From the NCBI RefSeq assembly GCF_022761035.1, contig NZ_JAKWJP010000001.1, positions 1,102,028 to 1,166,027 on the forward strand: a stretch of 64,000 nt of DNA, in the 5' to 3' direction. The position numbers and the translations under genes were made by a program. This document shows, piece after piece, positions 38,635-50,029 of this stretch; positions within the stretch are counted from its first letter, which is position 1; each line of letters opens with the position of its first letter. The notes under the pieces were generated by a model. That model saw nothing but the letters and a program-made list of their open reading frames with translations. It did no database searches and was not told the origin of the DNA. Origin of the DNA: Microbacterium sp. SS28. Its GTDB lineage: Bacteria; Actinomycetota; Actinomycetes; Actinomycetales; Microbacteriaceae.

Positions 38635-39645
38635 TCAGGCGCGCGACGATTCCCGCTCGACGAGGCGCACGGCGCCCGTGAACGTGCGGTAGTCGTGGGG
38701 ATCGCGCGAGCCCTCGATGCGGTCGACGATCATCGCGATGACGGCGTCCGCCATCGCCGCGTGATCGGGGGCGATCGAAGTCAGCGAGGGCGTGAGGAAC
38801 GACGCGATCGGCACGTCGTCGAACCCGACGACGCGCACGTCGTCGGGCACGCGCAGGCCGCGGTCGCTCAGCGCGCGGACGGCGCCGATCGCGACGACGT
38901 CCGTCGCGCAGAACAGCCCGTCGATGTCGTCGGTCTCGGCAAGCAGGTCGATCGTCCCCTGATAGCCGCCCTCGAACGTCAGGGCGACGGACCGCACGAG
39001 CCCCTCGTCTGCTGCGAGCCCCGCCGCGACGAGGCCCGCGAGGAACCCGCGGGCGCGCAGCGTCGTGAGGTCGTCGTCGTGGGGTGCGCCCGTGCGTCCG
39101 CCGAGCATCGCGATGCGGCGGCATCCGCGCTCCGCGAGGTGTCGGGACGCGAGCGCTCCCCCGTCCTCGTTGGCCATGACGACGTGGTCGAGCGGCTGTG
39201 TGAAGGAGCGCTCGCCGAGGATGACGATCGGGAAGTCGCCGTGCAGCAGTCCCACGTCGTCGTCGTGCAGCTGGACTGCGCTCATGATCAGGCCGTCCGA
39301 GCTGCGCAGGCGGGAGCGCGCCACGGCGTCGAGCTCGCGGTCGCGCGCGGCGGCGGTCTGCTCGACGACGAGGTCGTACCCGCGCGCCGCGGCGCGCTCG
39401 ATGAGCAGCGTCGCGAGCAGCCCGAAGTACGGCCGGTCGATCTCGGGGACGGCGAGCACGATGACGCCCGTCCGGCCCTGACGCAGGCTCCGCGCCGCCG
39501 TGTTGACGTGGTAGCCGAGCTCGGCGATCGCCGCGAGCACCTTCGCGCGCGTCGCGGCGCGGACGTGCGGCTGGTCGTTCACGACGTTCGAGACCGTCAT
39601 GACCGAGACTCCGGCTCGGTGCGCGACATCCTGCATCGTCACCAT
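38635..39645 (-). CDS. LacI-family regulator of arabinan genes
   Basis: The 336-residue repressor has a LacI DNA-binding start (TMQDVAHRAGVSVMTVSNVV, residues 3-22), the ELGYHVNTAARSLRQG hinge, and a sugar-sensing domain with VRVVGFDDVPIASFLTPSLT near residue 270. It directly follows the GH51 gene on the same strand, with a 39-base gap. The TAACGTTA operator between GH51 and GH127 is its likely target, with arabinose or an arabino-oligosaccharide as inducer. Confidence 0.88.
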   Translation of the reverse strand: MVTMQDVAHRAGVSVMTVSNVVNDQPHVRAATRAKVLAAIAELGYHVNTAARSLRQGRTGVIVLAVPEIDRPYFGLLATLLIERAAARGYDLVVEQTAAARDRELDAVARSRLRSSDGLIMSAVQLHDDDVGLLHGDFPIVILGERSFTQPLDHVVMANEDGGALASRHLAERGCRRIAMLGGRTGAPHDDDLTTLRARGFLAGLVAAGLAADEGLVRSVALTFEGGYQGTIDLLAETDDIDGLFCATDVVAIGAVRALSDRGLRVPDDVRVVGFDDVPIASFLTPSLTSIAPDHAAMADAVIAMIVDRIEGSRDPHDYRTFTGAVRLVERESSRA

Positions 39646-39684
39646 CGCCGGGACTCCCGGATGCCGCGCTCCCCCGTCACCGGA

Positions 39685-41145
39685 TCACTCCGCGTGTGCG
39701 ACCCGCACCGTCGCGACCGAGTGCGGCGGCAGCGTGAAGCGCACGCGGCTGCCGTCGATGCGCACGGCGAGGTCGTGCAGCGCGACCTCCTCGGGGCGAT
39801 CGAACGTGTTGTGCGAGTTCGCCCGCGCGCCCGTGAGGATCTGCGCCCGGAGGAGGTCGGTCGCGGCGCCCGGCAGCTCGAAGTCGGCCTCGAGCTCGCG
39901 TCCGAGACCCCAGTTCGTCGCGCTGATCGTCAGCGCGCCGTCCTTGCGCGAGACCGTGAAGTCGCCCTCGGTCCCGAGCGCGCCGGGCGTCGTGCCGGCC
40001 GGCACGGGGGTCGCGACGAACTCGGCGTCCTGGTGATCCGTGTACAGATCGAACACGTGGTAGGTCGGCGTCTTGACGAGATTGCCGCCGTCGGTCAGGA
40101 GCATCGCCTGCAGCACGTTGACCATCTGCGCGATGTTCGTCATGCGCACGCGGTCGCCGTGGCGGTGGAACGTGTTCAGGTTGAGGGCGGCGACGACGGC
40201 ATCCCGCACGGTGTTCTGCTGGTACAGGAACCCGGGGTTGGTGCCCGGCTCGACGTCGTACCACGTGCCCCACTCGTCGACGATGAGGCTCACGCGCTTG
40301 GCCGGGTCGTACTTGTCCATGATGGCGCCGTGCCGGCGGAGCAGCTCCTCCATGCGGCGGGTCTGGCGGATCGTCTCGTACCAGGCGTAGTCGTCGAAGT
40401 CGATCGCCGACCCCTTGCCGTTCCACTCGCCCGTGGGGAGCGTGTAGTAGTGCAGGCTCAGGCCGTCCATGTGCTCGGCCGCGCGCGCCATGAGCACGTC
40501 GGTCCACTCGAAGTCGTCGGAGTTCGCGCCGCACGCGATCTTCGTGATGGGCGCGTCTCCGTACTGCCGCACGTAGGTCTGGAACTTGCGGTACTCGTTG
40601 GCGTAGTGCAGCGGAAGCATGTTGCCGCCGCAGCCCCAGCTCTCGTTGCCGACGCCGAAGAACTCGACCTTCCACGGCTGCTCGCGCCCGTGCCGCTTGC
40701 GCAGCTCGGCCATGGGCGCCGTGCTGTCGAGCGTCATGTACTCGATCCAATCGTGCATCTCGGCGACCGTGCCACTGCCGACGTTGCCGTTGATGTACGC
40801 CTCGGCGTCGAGCTGGTTGAGCAGCTCGAAGTACTCGTGCGTGCCGAACTCGTTCGACTCGACGACGCCGCCCCAGTGCGTGTTGACCATCGGCTGACGC
40901 TCGTCACCGACGCCCTTGAGCCAGTGGTACTCGTCGGCGAAGCATCCGCCGGGCCAGCGCACGAGCGGCACCTTGATGTGCCGGAGCGCGTCGACGACAT
41001 CGGTCCGGATGCCGTTCTTGTTCGGGATGTCGGATCCCGCGCCGACCCACACGCCCTCGTAGATGCACCGCCCGAGGTGCTCTGCGAACTGGCCGTAGAT
41101 GCGGCGGTCGATGCGATGGGTGGAGTCGGAGGGAATGGCGACCAT
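39685..41145 (-). CDS. abfA: Alpha-L-arabinofuranosidase, GH51
   Basis: This 486-residue enzyme releases terminal L-arabinofuranose from arabinan or arabinoxylan fragments. It has the GH51 acid/base motif [13 protein letters not shown] near residue 162 and the nucleophile motif [11 protein letters not shown] near 290, followed by a C-terminal beta domain. No signal peptide is present, so it acts on imported oligosaccharides in the cytosol. The start is ATG 41145 behind GAGAGA. It is divergent from the GH127 gene. Confidence 0.95.
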   Translation of the reverse strand: MVAIPSDSTHRIDRRIYGQFAEHLGRCIYEGVWVGAGSDIPNKNGIRTDVVDALRHIKVPLVRWPGGCFADEYHWLKGVGDERQPMVNTHWGGVVESNEFGTHEYFELLNQLDAEAYINGNVGSGTVAEMHDWIEYMTLDSTAPMAELRKRHGREQPWKVEFFGVGNESWGCGGNMLPLHYANEYRKFQTYVRQYGDAPITKIACGANSDDFEWTDVLMARAAEHMDGLSLHYYTLPTGEWNGKGSAIDFDDYAWYETIRQTRRMEELLRRHGAIMDKYDPAKRVSLIVDEWGTWYDVEPGTNPGFLYQQNTVRDAVVAALNLNTFHRHGDRVRMTNIAQMVNVLQAMLLTDGGNLVKTPTYHVFDLYTDHQDAEFVATPVPAGTTPGALGTEGDFTVSRKDGALTISATNWGLGRELEADFELPGAATDLLRAQILTGARANSHNTFDRPEEVALHDLAVRIDGSRVRFTLPPHSVATVRVAHAE

Positions 41146-41182
41146 GGCGTCTCTCTCAGGATTCGGCGTTGAGGTGCAGCAG

Positions 41183-41198
41183 TTTGTAACGTTAAATT
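41183..41198. promoter_or_regulatory. LacI-type operator around TAACGTTA between GH51 and GH127
   Basis: TTTGTAACGTTAAATT contains the perfect palindrome TAACGTTA. It lies 38 bases upstream of the GH51 start and 59 bases before the GH127 start, in the only A/T-rich part of the divergent region. One site could control both genes. Confidence 0.65.
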
Positions 41199-41256
41199 AG
41201 TGCAGGCCCCGAACGCAACCCTCAGTTCCGGAAGCCGATCTCGACGAGGAGACCCC

Positions 41257-43503
41257 GTGCAGTTCCTCCCGCTCAGCCGCGTGCGCATCACCGACGGACC
41301 GTTCGCGAACGCCGTCCGCGTCGACCTCGCGTACGCACTCGCGCTCGACCCCGACCGCCTCCTCGCGCCCTTCCTGCGCGAAGCGGGACTCCCCGCCAAG
41401 GCCGACGGCTACGGCAACTGGGAGGACTCGGGCCTCGACGGCCACATCGCGGGGCACGAGCTCAGCGCGCTCGCGCACCTGTGGTCGGCGACGGACTCCC
41501 ACGAGGCGCGCGAGCGGCTCGTCTACCTCGTAGCGGAGCTCGCACGGGCGCAGGAGGCCCGCGGCACGGGCTATGTCGGCGGCATCCCCGGTGGCCGCGC
41601 CCTCTTCGAGGCGTTCCGGGATGACGCGCCCACGGCGGCGCGACAGCTCGGCGGGTCCGACCACTGGGTGCCCTGGTACAACCTGCACAAGACGTTCCAG
41701 GGACTCATCGACGCGCACGCGGTCGGCGGCGTCGAGGGCGCGCTCGAAGTCGTCGTGCGCCTCGCGGACTGGTGGCTCGAGATCGCCCGCACGATCGACG
41801 ACGCGTCGTTCGAGGCGATGCTCGACACCGAGTTCGGCGGCATGAACGAGGCTTTCGCGCTGCTCGCCGAGCTGACGGGCCGCGCCGAATACGCCGCGAT
41901 GGCGGAGCGCTTCTCGCATCGCGTCATCCTCGATCCCCTGCTCGAGGACCGGGACGACCTCACGGGCCGGCACGCCAACACGCAGATCCCGAAGGCCGTC
42001 GGCTACGCCGCGACCGCGACAGCGACCGGCGACGACTCCTACCGCCGGGCGGCCGACGCGTTCTGGCGCACCGTCGTCGAGCGGCGGACTGTCGCGATGG
42101 GCGGCAACAGCGTCCGCGAGCACTTCCACGGACTCGACGACTTCTCACCCATGACCTCGGACCGCGAGGGTCCCGAGACGTGCAACACGTACAACATGCT
42201 CAAGCTCACCCGCGCGCTCGCCGAGCACGAGCTCGAGCCGGCGCATCTCGCGTTCGCCGAGCGGGCGCTCTTCAACCATCTGCTCGCGTCGCAGCATCCG
42301 TCCCGCGGCGGCTTCGTGTACTTCACCTCGATGCGCCCGCGGCACTACCGCGTCTACTCGCAGGTCGAGGACGGCTTCTGGTGCTGCGTCGGGACGGGCC
42401 TCGAGGCGCAGGCGCGCTACGCGGAGTGGGTGTTCGGCGTCGAGGACGGCGCGCTCGCGGTCAATCTGTTCGTGCCGGCCGAGGCCGAGGTGCCCGAGTT
42501 CGGCGGCCGGATCCGCGTCGAGACCCGCTTCCCCGAAGACGACGCGGTCGCGGTCGTGCTCGAGCTCGAAGCGCCTCGGGAGTTCGCTCTGCGGCTGCGG
42601 GTGCCGGACTGGGCGGGCGCGCTCGACGGGCTCGCCGTGAACGGCGTCCCGGCTGCGGGGCGCGCGGTCGACGGCGCCCTCGTGCTTCAGCGCGAGTGGC
42701 TGCCGGGCGATACCGTGACGTTCCGCGCACCGCTGCGCCTCACGGCCGAGCCCCTCCCCGACGGGTCGCCGTGGCAGGCGTTCCGCGCGGGCCCGATCGT
42801 CCTCGCAGCGCGCGCCGGCACGCGCCACCTCGACGGGCTGATCGCCGACGACAGCCGCATGGGTCACATCGCGCACGGGCCGCTCTTCGGCCTCGCGGAC
42901 CTCCCGATCGTCGCGCCCGGCGTTGCGGGGCTCGAGCCGCAGGCTCCCCTGCGCTACGCCCTGCGCACCCTGGACGCCGACGAGACGATCGAGCTCGAGC
43001 CCTTCGCCGGCATCCACGACGAGCGGTACACGGTGTACTGGCCGGTCGCCGAGGGCGATGTCGCGGCCCGGCGCGCGGCGCTTCTCGCCGCGGACGCGTC
43101 TCTGTCGCTCGACGAGGCCACGATCGATGCCGTCGCGTTCGGCGAGCAGCAGCCCGAATCCGATCACGGCTTCCGGGCGACGGCGAGCGAGGTGCTCACG
43201 GGCGACGGGCGACGACGACGCGTCACACGGGACCGGATGTCGGTGCGCCTGCGCGCCGCCGGGGCTCGGGTGCTGCGTGTCGGGCTTCTCACCGGCTCGG
43301 AGCCGACTCGACTGATCGTGCGGGTCGATGGCACGGTCGTCGCCGACGAGCACTTCGACGGCTCGGACGAGTCGCTCGAGCTCGAATACGAGCTCGGCGG
43401 GGTGCCGGCCCTGGCGCAGCATCCCGAATCCGTCGTCCTCGAGCTGTCGGCGACCGACGGCCGCGCGACCCCCGGAGTGACCGTCGTGCGCGTGCTGCGC
43501 TGA
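41257..43503 (+). CDS. Beta-L-arabinofuranosidase-like protein, GH127 (DUF1680)
   Basis: The 748-residue protein has a GH127 catalytic alpha-barrel and beta-sandwich domains. GPETCNTYNMLKLTRAL (Glu307, Cys309) and the double cysteine FWCCVGTGLE (Cys376, Cys377) match the zinc and cysteine-nucleophile site of beta-L-arabinofuranosidases. The C-terminal 150 residues add another beta domain. No signal peptide is present. GTG 41257 stands 6 bases after GAGGAG, which excludes the longer upstream reading. With GH51 it would free arabinose from both alpha- and beta-linked ends. Confidence 0.9.
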   Translation: MQFLPLSRVRITDGPFANAVRVDLAYALALDPDRLLAPFLREAGLPAKADGYGNWEDSGLDGHIAGHELSALAHLWSATDSHEARERLVYLVAELARAQEARGTGYVGGIPGGRALFEAFRDDAPTAARQLGGSDHWVPWYNLHKTFQGLIDAHAVGGVEGALEVVVRLADWWLEIARTIDDASFEAMLDTEFGGMNEAFALLAELTGRAEYAAMAERFSHRVILDPLLEDRDDLTGRHANTQIPKAVGYAATATATGDDSYRRAADAFWRTVVERRTVAMGGNSVREHFHGLDDFSPMTSDREGPETCNTYNMLKLTRALAEHELEPAHLAFAERALFNHLLASQHPSRGGFVYFTSMRPRHYRVYSQVEDGFWCCVGTGLEAQARYAEWVFGVEDGALAVNLFVPAEAEVPEFGGRIRVETRFPEDDAVAVVLELEAPREFALRLRVPDWAGALDGLAVNGVPAAGRAVDGALVLQREWLPGDTVTFRAPLRLTAEPLPDGSPWQAFRAGPIVLAARAGTRHLDGLIADDSRMGHIAHGPLFGLADLPIVAPGVAGLEPQAPLRYALRTLDADETIELEPFAGIHDERYTVYWPVAEGDVAARRAALLAADASLSLDEATIDAVAFGEQQPESDHGFRATASEVLTGDGRRRRVTRDRMSVRLRAAGARVLRVGLLTGSEPTRLIVRVDGTVVADEHFDGSDESLELEYELGGVPALAQHPESVVLELSATDGRATPGVTVVRVLR

Positions 43504-43634
43504 GCGCGCGACACGGCGGGTGAGCGATCCCGCGGAGGGGCTCCGAGCCGGCTGCCGGGAGGTCCCGCCGCCGACGGAGGGCACCAGGCGAGCGCCCTAT
43601 AGGCGGGCGGTCCGGCGCGGTTTAGTGTGGCGCC

Positions 43635-44837
43635 ATGACCACCTCGCCCCCCGGTTGGTACGACGACGGCCATGGCGCGCAGCGCTGGTGGGACGGCGCG
43701 CGCTGGACCGACCATGTCAGGACGCCCGAGACTCCCGCGAGTCCCTTCGCCTCCCCCGCCACACCTGTCTCCGACAGCCGGCCGAGCCCAGCGCCGACCG
43801 CCTACATGATCCCCGGCACGGGGTATCCGGGTGCCGATCCCGCGTCGCCGACCGTCGGACCGCCGGTTCCCGAACCCGAGCGGCGAGCCTCGCGAGCGGG
43901 CATCGTCTGGGCGATCGCGGGCGGGGCGGCGCTGCTCGTCGTGGCGGCCGTCGTGATCTTCGTGACGCTCACCCTGGCGACGGGCCCGGCGCCCACCGTG
44001 GCGGTCGAGGAGTCGCCCGCACCGGACGCGGCGGAGGAGGACGAGGAAGGCCGCCCGGCTCCCGACAGCGACGACGTGTACGGCGCGATCGACGTCATCC
44101 ACGACTATTCGGATGCCGTGCTGAGCGGCAGCTGCGAGGACTACTTCTGGGACACGACGGAAGACTTCCGGGCGAACATCGGCGCGACCGACTGCGACGA
44201 GTTCGCCGCGCTGTCGGCCGAGGTCGCGGACGGGACGCAGGACAGGTCGCTGTTCATCGGCGAGATCCACACCGTCGACGAGGGCCTCTCCGTCGCGGTC
44301 AGGAAGACCTACACGAGCAGCGTGGACCCTGAGGGGAACCCCACCGAGACCCCCGCCCGGTACGAGGACCGACACGAGTACCTCGTGATCCCGTGGGAGA
44401 GCCGGTGGGTGATCGACGACCGGAGCGAGTCCATGCCGACGACGCCCGATCCTGCCGACCCGCTGCCCGATCCGGATCAGCAGGCCGCCGTCGATGCCGT
44501 GCTGATGTACAACGACGCGTGGCTCACGGCGGACTGCGATGCGTACATGCTCTCGACGACCGCGGCCCTGCGCGAGTACTCCGAACTCGCGGACTGCGCG
44601 GCTTTCACGAGCACGGCGCGCGACTTCGCATCGGGGACGTACGACTACGTCACGACGGTCCGGAACGTCGCGACGGACGGCGGCACGATCTCCGTCTCGG
44701 TCACCGAGACCTACACGAGCCTCTCCGACAACGAGGGCACGCCGACGGACAGCCCCGAGGACTACGCGGATCGCTGGGAGTACATCGTCGTCAGCGACAA
44801 CGGCGTGTGGGCGATCGACGACGTCTACGAGGACTGA
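43635..44837 (+). CDS. DUF2510 membrane protein with two duplicated NTF2-like extracellular domains
   Basis: The 400-residue protein starts with a DUF2510 module (PPGWYDDGHGAQRWWDGARW, residues 5-24) and a proline-rich stretch. One membrane helix follows (WAIAGGAALLVVAAVVIFVT, about 90-109), then two similar extracellular domains at about 147-260 and 287-400. Matching pieces are HDYSDAVLSGSCEDYFWDTT with MYNDAWLTADCDAYMLSTT, and YLVIPWESRWVIDD with YIVVSDNGVWAIDD. Each copy keeps two cysteines. The role is unknown; the layout suggests a membrane-anchored sensor or envelope protein. Confidence 0.85.
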   Translation: MTTSPPGWYDDGHGAQRWWDGARWTDHVRTPETPASPFASPATPVSDSRPSPAPTAYMIPGTGYPGADPASPTVGPPVPEPERRASRAGIVWAIAGGAALLVVAAVVIFVTLTLATGPAPTVAVEESPAPDAAEEDEEGRPAPDSDDVYGAIDVIHDYSDAVLSGSCEDYFWDTTEDFRANIGATDCDEFAALSAEVADGTQDRSLFIGEIHTVDEGLSVAVRKTYTSSVDPEGNPTETPARYEDRHEYLVIPWESRWVIDDRSESMPTTPDPADPLPDPDQQAAVDAVLMYNDAWLTADCDAYMLSTTAALREYSELADCAAFTSTARDFASGTYDYVTTVRNVATDGGTISVSVTETYTSLSDNEGTPTDSPEDYADRWEYIVVSDNGVWAIDDVYED

Positions 44838-44839
44838 CC

Positions 44840-45616
44840 TCAGACGAAGAGCAGGTAGAGCGCCGCGACCACGGTCAGGATGAAGACGATCCGCTCGAAC
44901 AGCGCCTGGTCGATCCGGTTCGCGATGGCCCAACCGATGGCGCCGCCGATCAGGACCGCGGGGATCAGGACGAGGTCGATGAGCAGCGTCTGCGGCGTCA
45001 GGAGGCCCAGGCCCACCGCGAAGGGCAGCTTCGCGATGTTGACGATCGCGAAGAACCAGGCGGCGGTGCCGAGGAACGCCTTGACCTCGAACCGCGCCGC
45101 GAGGAAGTACATCGACATGACCGGCCCGCCGGCGTTCGCGACCATCGTCGTGAATCCGCCGAGCGTGCCGTAGCCGGTGCGCACGACGAGTCCTCCGCGC
45201 CCCGCGACGGGAGTGCCGCCGGTGCGCCGCCGCAGCCAGAGCGTGAGCGCGACGAGAGCCAGCAGGATGACGCCGATCGTCCGGCGCACCCACGCATCGT
45301 CCGCGACCGCGAGGAAGAGCGCGCCCACGACGAGTCCCGCCACGACCGCCGGCGCAAGCCGCAGCAGCGTCTTCCAGTCGGCGTGACGGCGGTAGAGCAG
45401 CAGCGCGAGCGCATCGCCGACGATGAGCAGCACGAGGAGCGTCGCCGTCGAGTTGCGCGCCGGCAGGACCCCCGCGAAGATCGCCACAGCGAGCGTCGCG
45501 GCGCCCGGCAGCGCGGTCTTCGAGACCCCGACGATGACGGCGGCGAGCGCCAGCATCGTCCACGCGAGGGCGGTCAGTTCGCTCGGTTCCACGCCGCCGG
45601 AAGCCGAGATCACCAT
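44840..45616 (-). CDS. TauE/SafE-family permease
   Basis: The 258-residue protein has about eight membrane segments and the TauE/SafE (DUF81) pattern: IVGVSKTALPGAATLAVAIF near residue 27, GGFTTMVANAGGPVMSMYFL near 152, and GTAAWFFAIVNIAKLP near 182. The family moves organic or inorganic sulfur compounds and other anions. No sulfur genes are nearby, so the substrate is open. It is convergent with the DUF2510 gene, with only two bases between the stops. Confidence 0.88.
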   Translation of the reverse strand: MVISASGGVEPSELTALAWTMLALAAVIVGVSKTALPGAATLAVAIFAGVLPARNSTATLLVLLIVGDALALLLYRRHADWKTLLRLAPAVVAGLVVGALFLAVADDAWVRRTIGVILLALVALTLWLRRRTGGTPVAGRGGLVVRTGYGTLGGFTTMVANAGGPVMSMYFLAARFEVKAFLGTAAWFFAIVNIAKLPFAVGLGLLTPQTLLIDLVLIPAVLIGGAIGWAIANRIDQALFERIVFILTVVAALYLLFV

Positions 45617-45795
45617 CCCGCCAGGCTATCGGCGGTCCTCGGGTCGATGACTCGGCGGACAGCGCCACCGAGCCTTCCGGCGGCCGCGGGGTCGGCATCC
45701 TGAAACCCGGCTCGAGGGAGAGAGGGAATGCCGGGGCCTGTCCCATCGCTCTGTCCTGTGCGCACACTGGACGCACACGCGGAGCGGGGGTCGCC

Positions 45796-47505
45796 ATGGA
45801 AGGTCTCGAAGTCACGGTGCTGCTGGGGTTGGCGGTGCTCACCGGCACGCTGCTCGCCCCTCGGCTGAGGCTCGCGACGCCGTTGCTGCTAGTCGTGATC
45901 GGGCTGCTGCTCGGATTCTTCCCGGCGCTCCGCGAGATCGAGCTGCCGCCCGAGACGGTGCTGCTGCTGTTCCTCCCCGTCATGCTCTTCTGGGAGAGCC
46001 TCACGACGTCGCTGCGATCGATACGCCGGTCGCTGCGCTACATCATCCCGATGAGCACGCTCCTGGTCGTGGCCTCCGCCTTCGCGGTGGCGGGCGTGGC
46101 GACCCTCATGGGGGTGCCCTGGGAAGCGGCCCTGATCCTCGGCGCCGCCGTCGCACCGCCCGATGCGACTGCCGTCGCGGCCCTGGGCCGGCTGCTTCCG
46201 CAGCGCACGTTCATGAAGCTCAAGGCCGAGAGCCTCACGAACGACGGCACGGCGCTCGTCGTCTACGCGATCGCGGTGTCGCTCGCCGTCGGCGGAAGCG
46301 TCACGCCGTGGTCGATCACGTGGACGGTCCTCGTCTCGTACGTCGGCGGAGCCGCGGCGGGCATCGCGATCGCCGCGCTCGCGTTCCTGCTGCTGCGCAG
46401 CATCCACTCGAGTCTGTCGATCAACATCACGCTGCTGCTCGTGCCGTTCTCCGCCTTCCTCGTGGCCGAGCTCATCCACGCGTCCGGCGTGCTCGCCGTC
46501 GTCTTCGCGGGGCTCATCATCGCCTGGATCTCGCCGCGCATCACGACCGCGCAGTCGCGGCGGCAGGCCGTCGCGGCGTGGCCGTTCGGGGTGTATCTGC
46601 TCAACGGCAGCCTCTTCGTGCTGATCGGGCTCGAGGTGCAGCACATCGTCCACGAGATCTCGCCGCGAGAGATCTGGTGGCTCACTCTCACGACGTTCGT
46701 CGTCTGGATCACGCTGCTGCTCGTGCGCTACCTCTTCCAGTTCCTGTTCGCACCGTTCGCCAGGCCCGCGCGCGGAGCTCCGATCGGGTCGCCCCATCGC
46801 GCGCGGGTCGTGAGCACCATGGCGGGCTTCCGCGGCGCCGTGTCGCTCGCGATCGCGCTCTCGGTGCCGCTCACGACCGAGTCGGGAGCGCCGCTCGAAG
46901 GGCGCGACGCCATCGTGTTCGTCACGGCGGGGGTCATCGTGCTGAGCCTGCTCGTGCAGGGCACCCTGCTGCCGGCGGTCGTGCGGTGGGCGAAGCTGCC
47001 GGCCGACGACGCCGCCGTCAACGAGCTCGAACTCGCGCAGCGGGCCGTCTCGGGTGCCGCGATGGCCGCCCTCGACGACCTCGCCGCCGAGCACGGCATC
47101 AGCGACGAAGTGCGCGATCGGGCACGCCGCGACGGCTACGAGCTCCTCGAGCTCGCCAACGCGCGGGCGTTCGCGCGGCAGCGCGCCCTGGACGACGACG
47201 AGATCGCCGAGCTCGAGACGATGCTCGACGCGCCGGCCGCGGCATCCCCCTCGCTTCGTCCGGAGGTCTCGGACAACGGTCTCGAGATGCTCGCGATGAG
47301 CACCGACATCGACCTCACCCAGCGCTCGCCGATCATCCGGTTCGAAGAGGCGACGCGCCTCAAGCTCGCGATGATCGAGCGCAAACGCGAGGTGCTGCTC
47401 GCGCTTCGCCGCGACGGCACGATCGACGACCTCGTCGTGCGCCGGGTCGAAGCCCATCTCGACAACGAGGAGATCCGACTGAGCGGCGTCCAAGAGTTCG
47501 ACTGA
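45796..47505 (+). CDS. CPA1-type Na+/H+ antiporter
   Basis: The 569-residue protein has about 12 membrane helices and the CPA1 ion-site motifs: VAPPDATAVAALG near residue 115 and ESLTNDGTALVVYAIAVS (ND motif) near 143. MAGFRGAVSLAIALSVP near 338 is also typical. A 160-residue cytoplasmic C-terminus (AVNELELAQRAVSGAAMAAL onward) is helical and probably regulatory. ATG 45796 follows GGAGCGGGGG. It should exchange sodium or potassium for protons. Confidence 0.92.
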   Translation: MEGLEVTVLLGLAVLTGTLLAPRLRLATPLLLVVIGLLLGFFPALREIELPPETVLLLFLPVMLFWESLTTSLRSIRRSLRYIIPMSTLLVVASAFAVAGVATLMGVPWEAALILGAAVAPPDATAVAALGRLLPQRTFMKLKAESLTNDGTALVVYAIAVSLAVGGSVTPWSITWTVLVSYVGGAAAGIAIAALAFLLLRSIHSSLSINITLLLVPFSAFLVAELIHASGVLAVVFAGLIIAWISPRITTAQSRRQAVAAWPFGVYLLNGSLFVLIGLEVQHIVHEISPREIWWLTLTTFVVWITLLLVRYLFQFLFAPFARPARGAPIGSPHRARVVSTMAGFRGAVSLAIALSVPLTTESGAPLEGRDAIVFVTAGVIVLSLLVQGTLLPAVVRWAKLPADDAAVNELELAQRAVSGAAMAALDDLAAEHGISDEVRDRARRDGYELLELANARAFARQRALDDDEIAELETMLDAPAAASPSLRPEVSDNGLEMLAMSTDIDLTQRSPIIRFEEATRLKLAMIERKREVLLALRRDGTIDDLVVRRVEAHLDNEEIRLSGVQEFD

Positions 47506-47516
47506 ACCCGCGGTGA

Positions 47517-49862
<2,346 letters not shown>

Positions 49863-49897
49863 CCCCGGGCGACGCCCGCGTCGCACAATCCCCTGCC

Positions 49898-49932
49898 GCT
49901 GCGCGGCCGCCCGCTCCGGGCGGCCGCGCAGC
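49898..49932 (+). terminator. Terminator after the MFS gene
   Basis: A perfect 16-bp stem (49898-49913 with 49917-49932) and a 3-base loop follow the MFS stop by 36 bases; a short CGTTCCTC tail comes next. It separates the exporter from the PLD-led cluster. Confidence 0.8.
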
Positions 49933-50029
49933 CGTTCCTCCGGGTGTCTGGACGCGACAGCCCGCCACTGCTACGTTGCGGATGGCTTCAGATTCCTCAT
50001 CTTTTCGGGGCACGGGAGAGGATGCCGCG

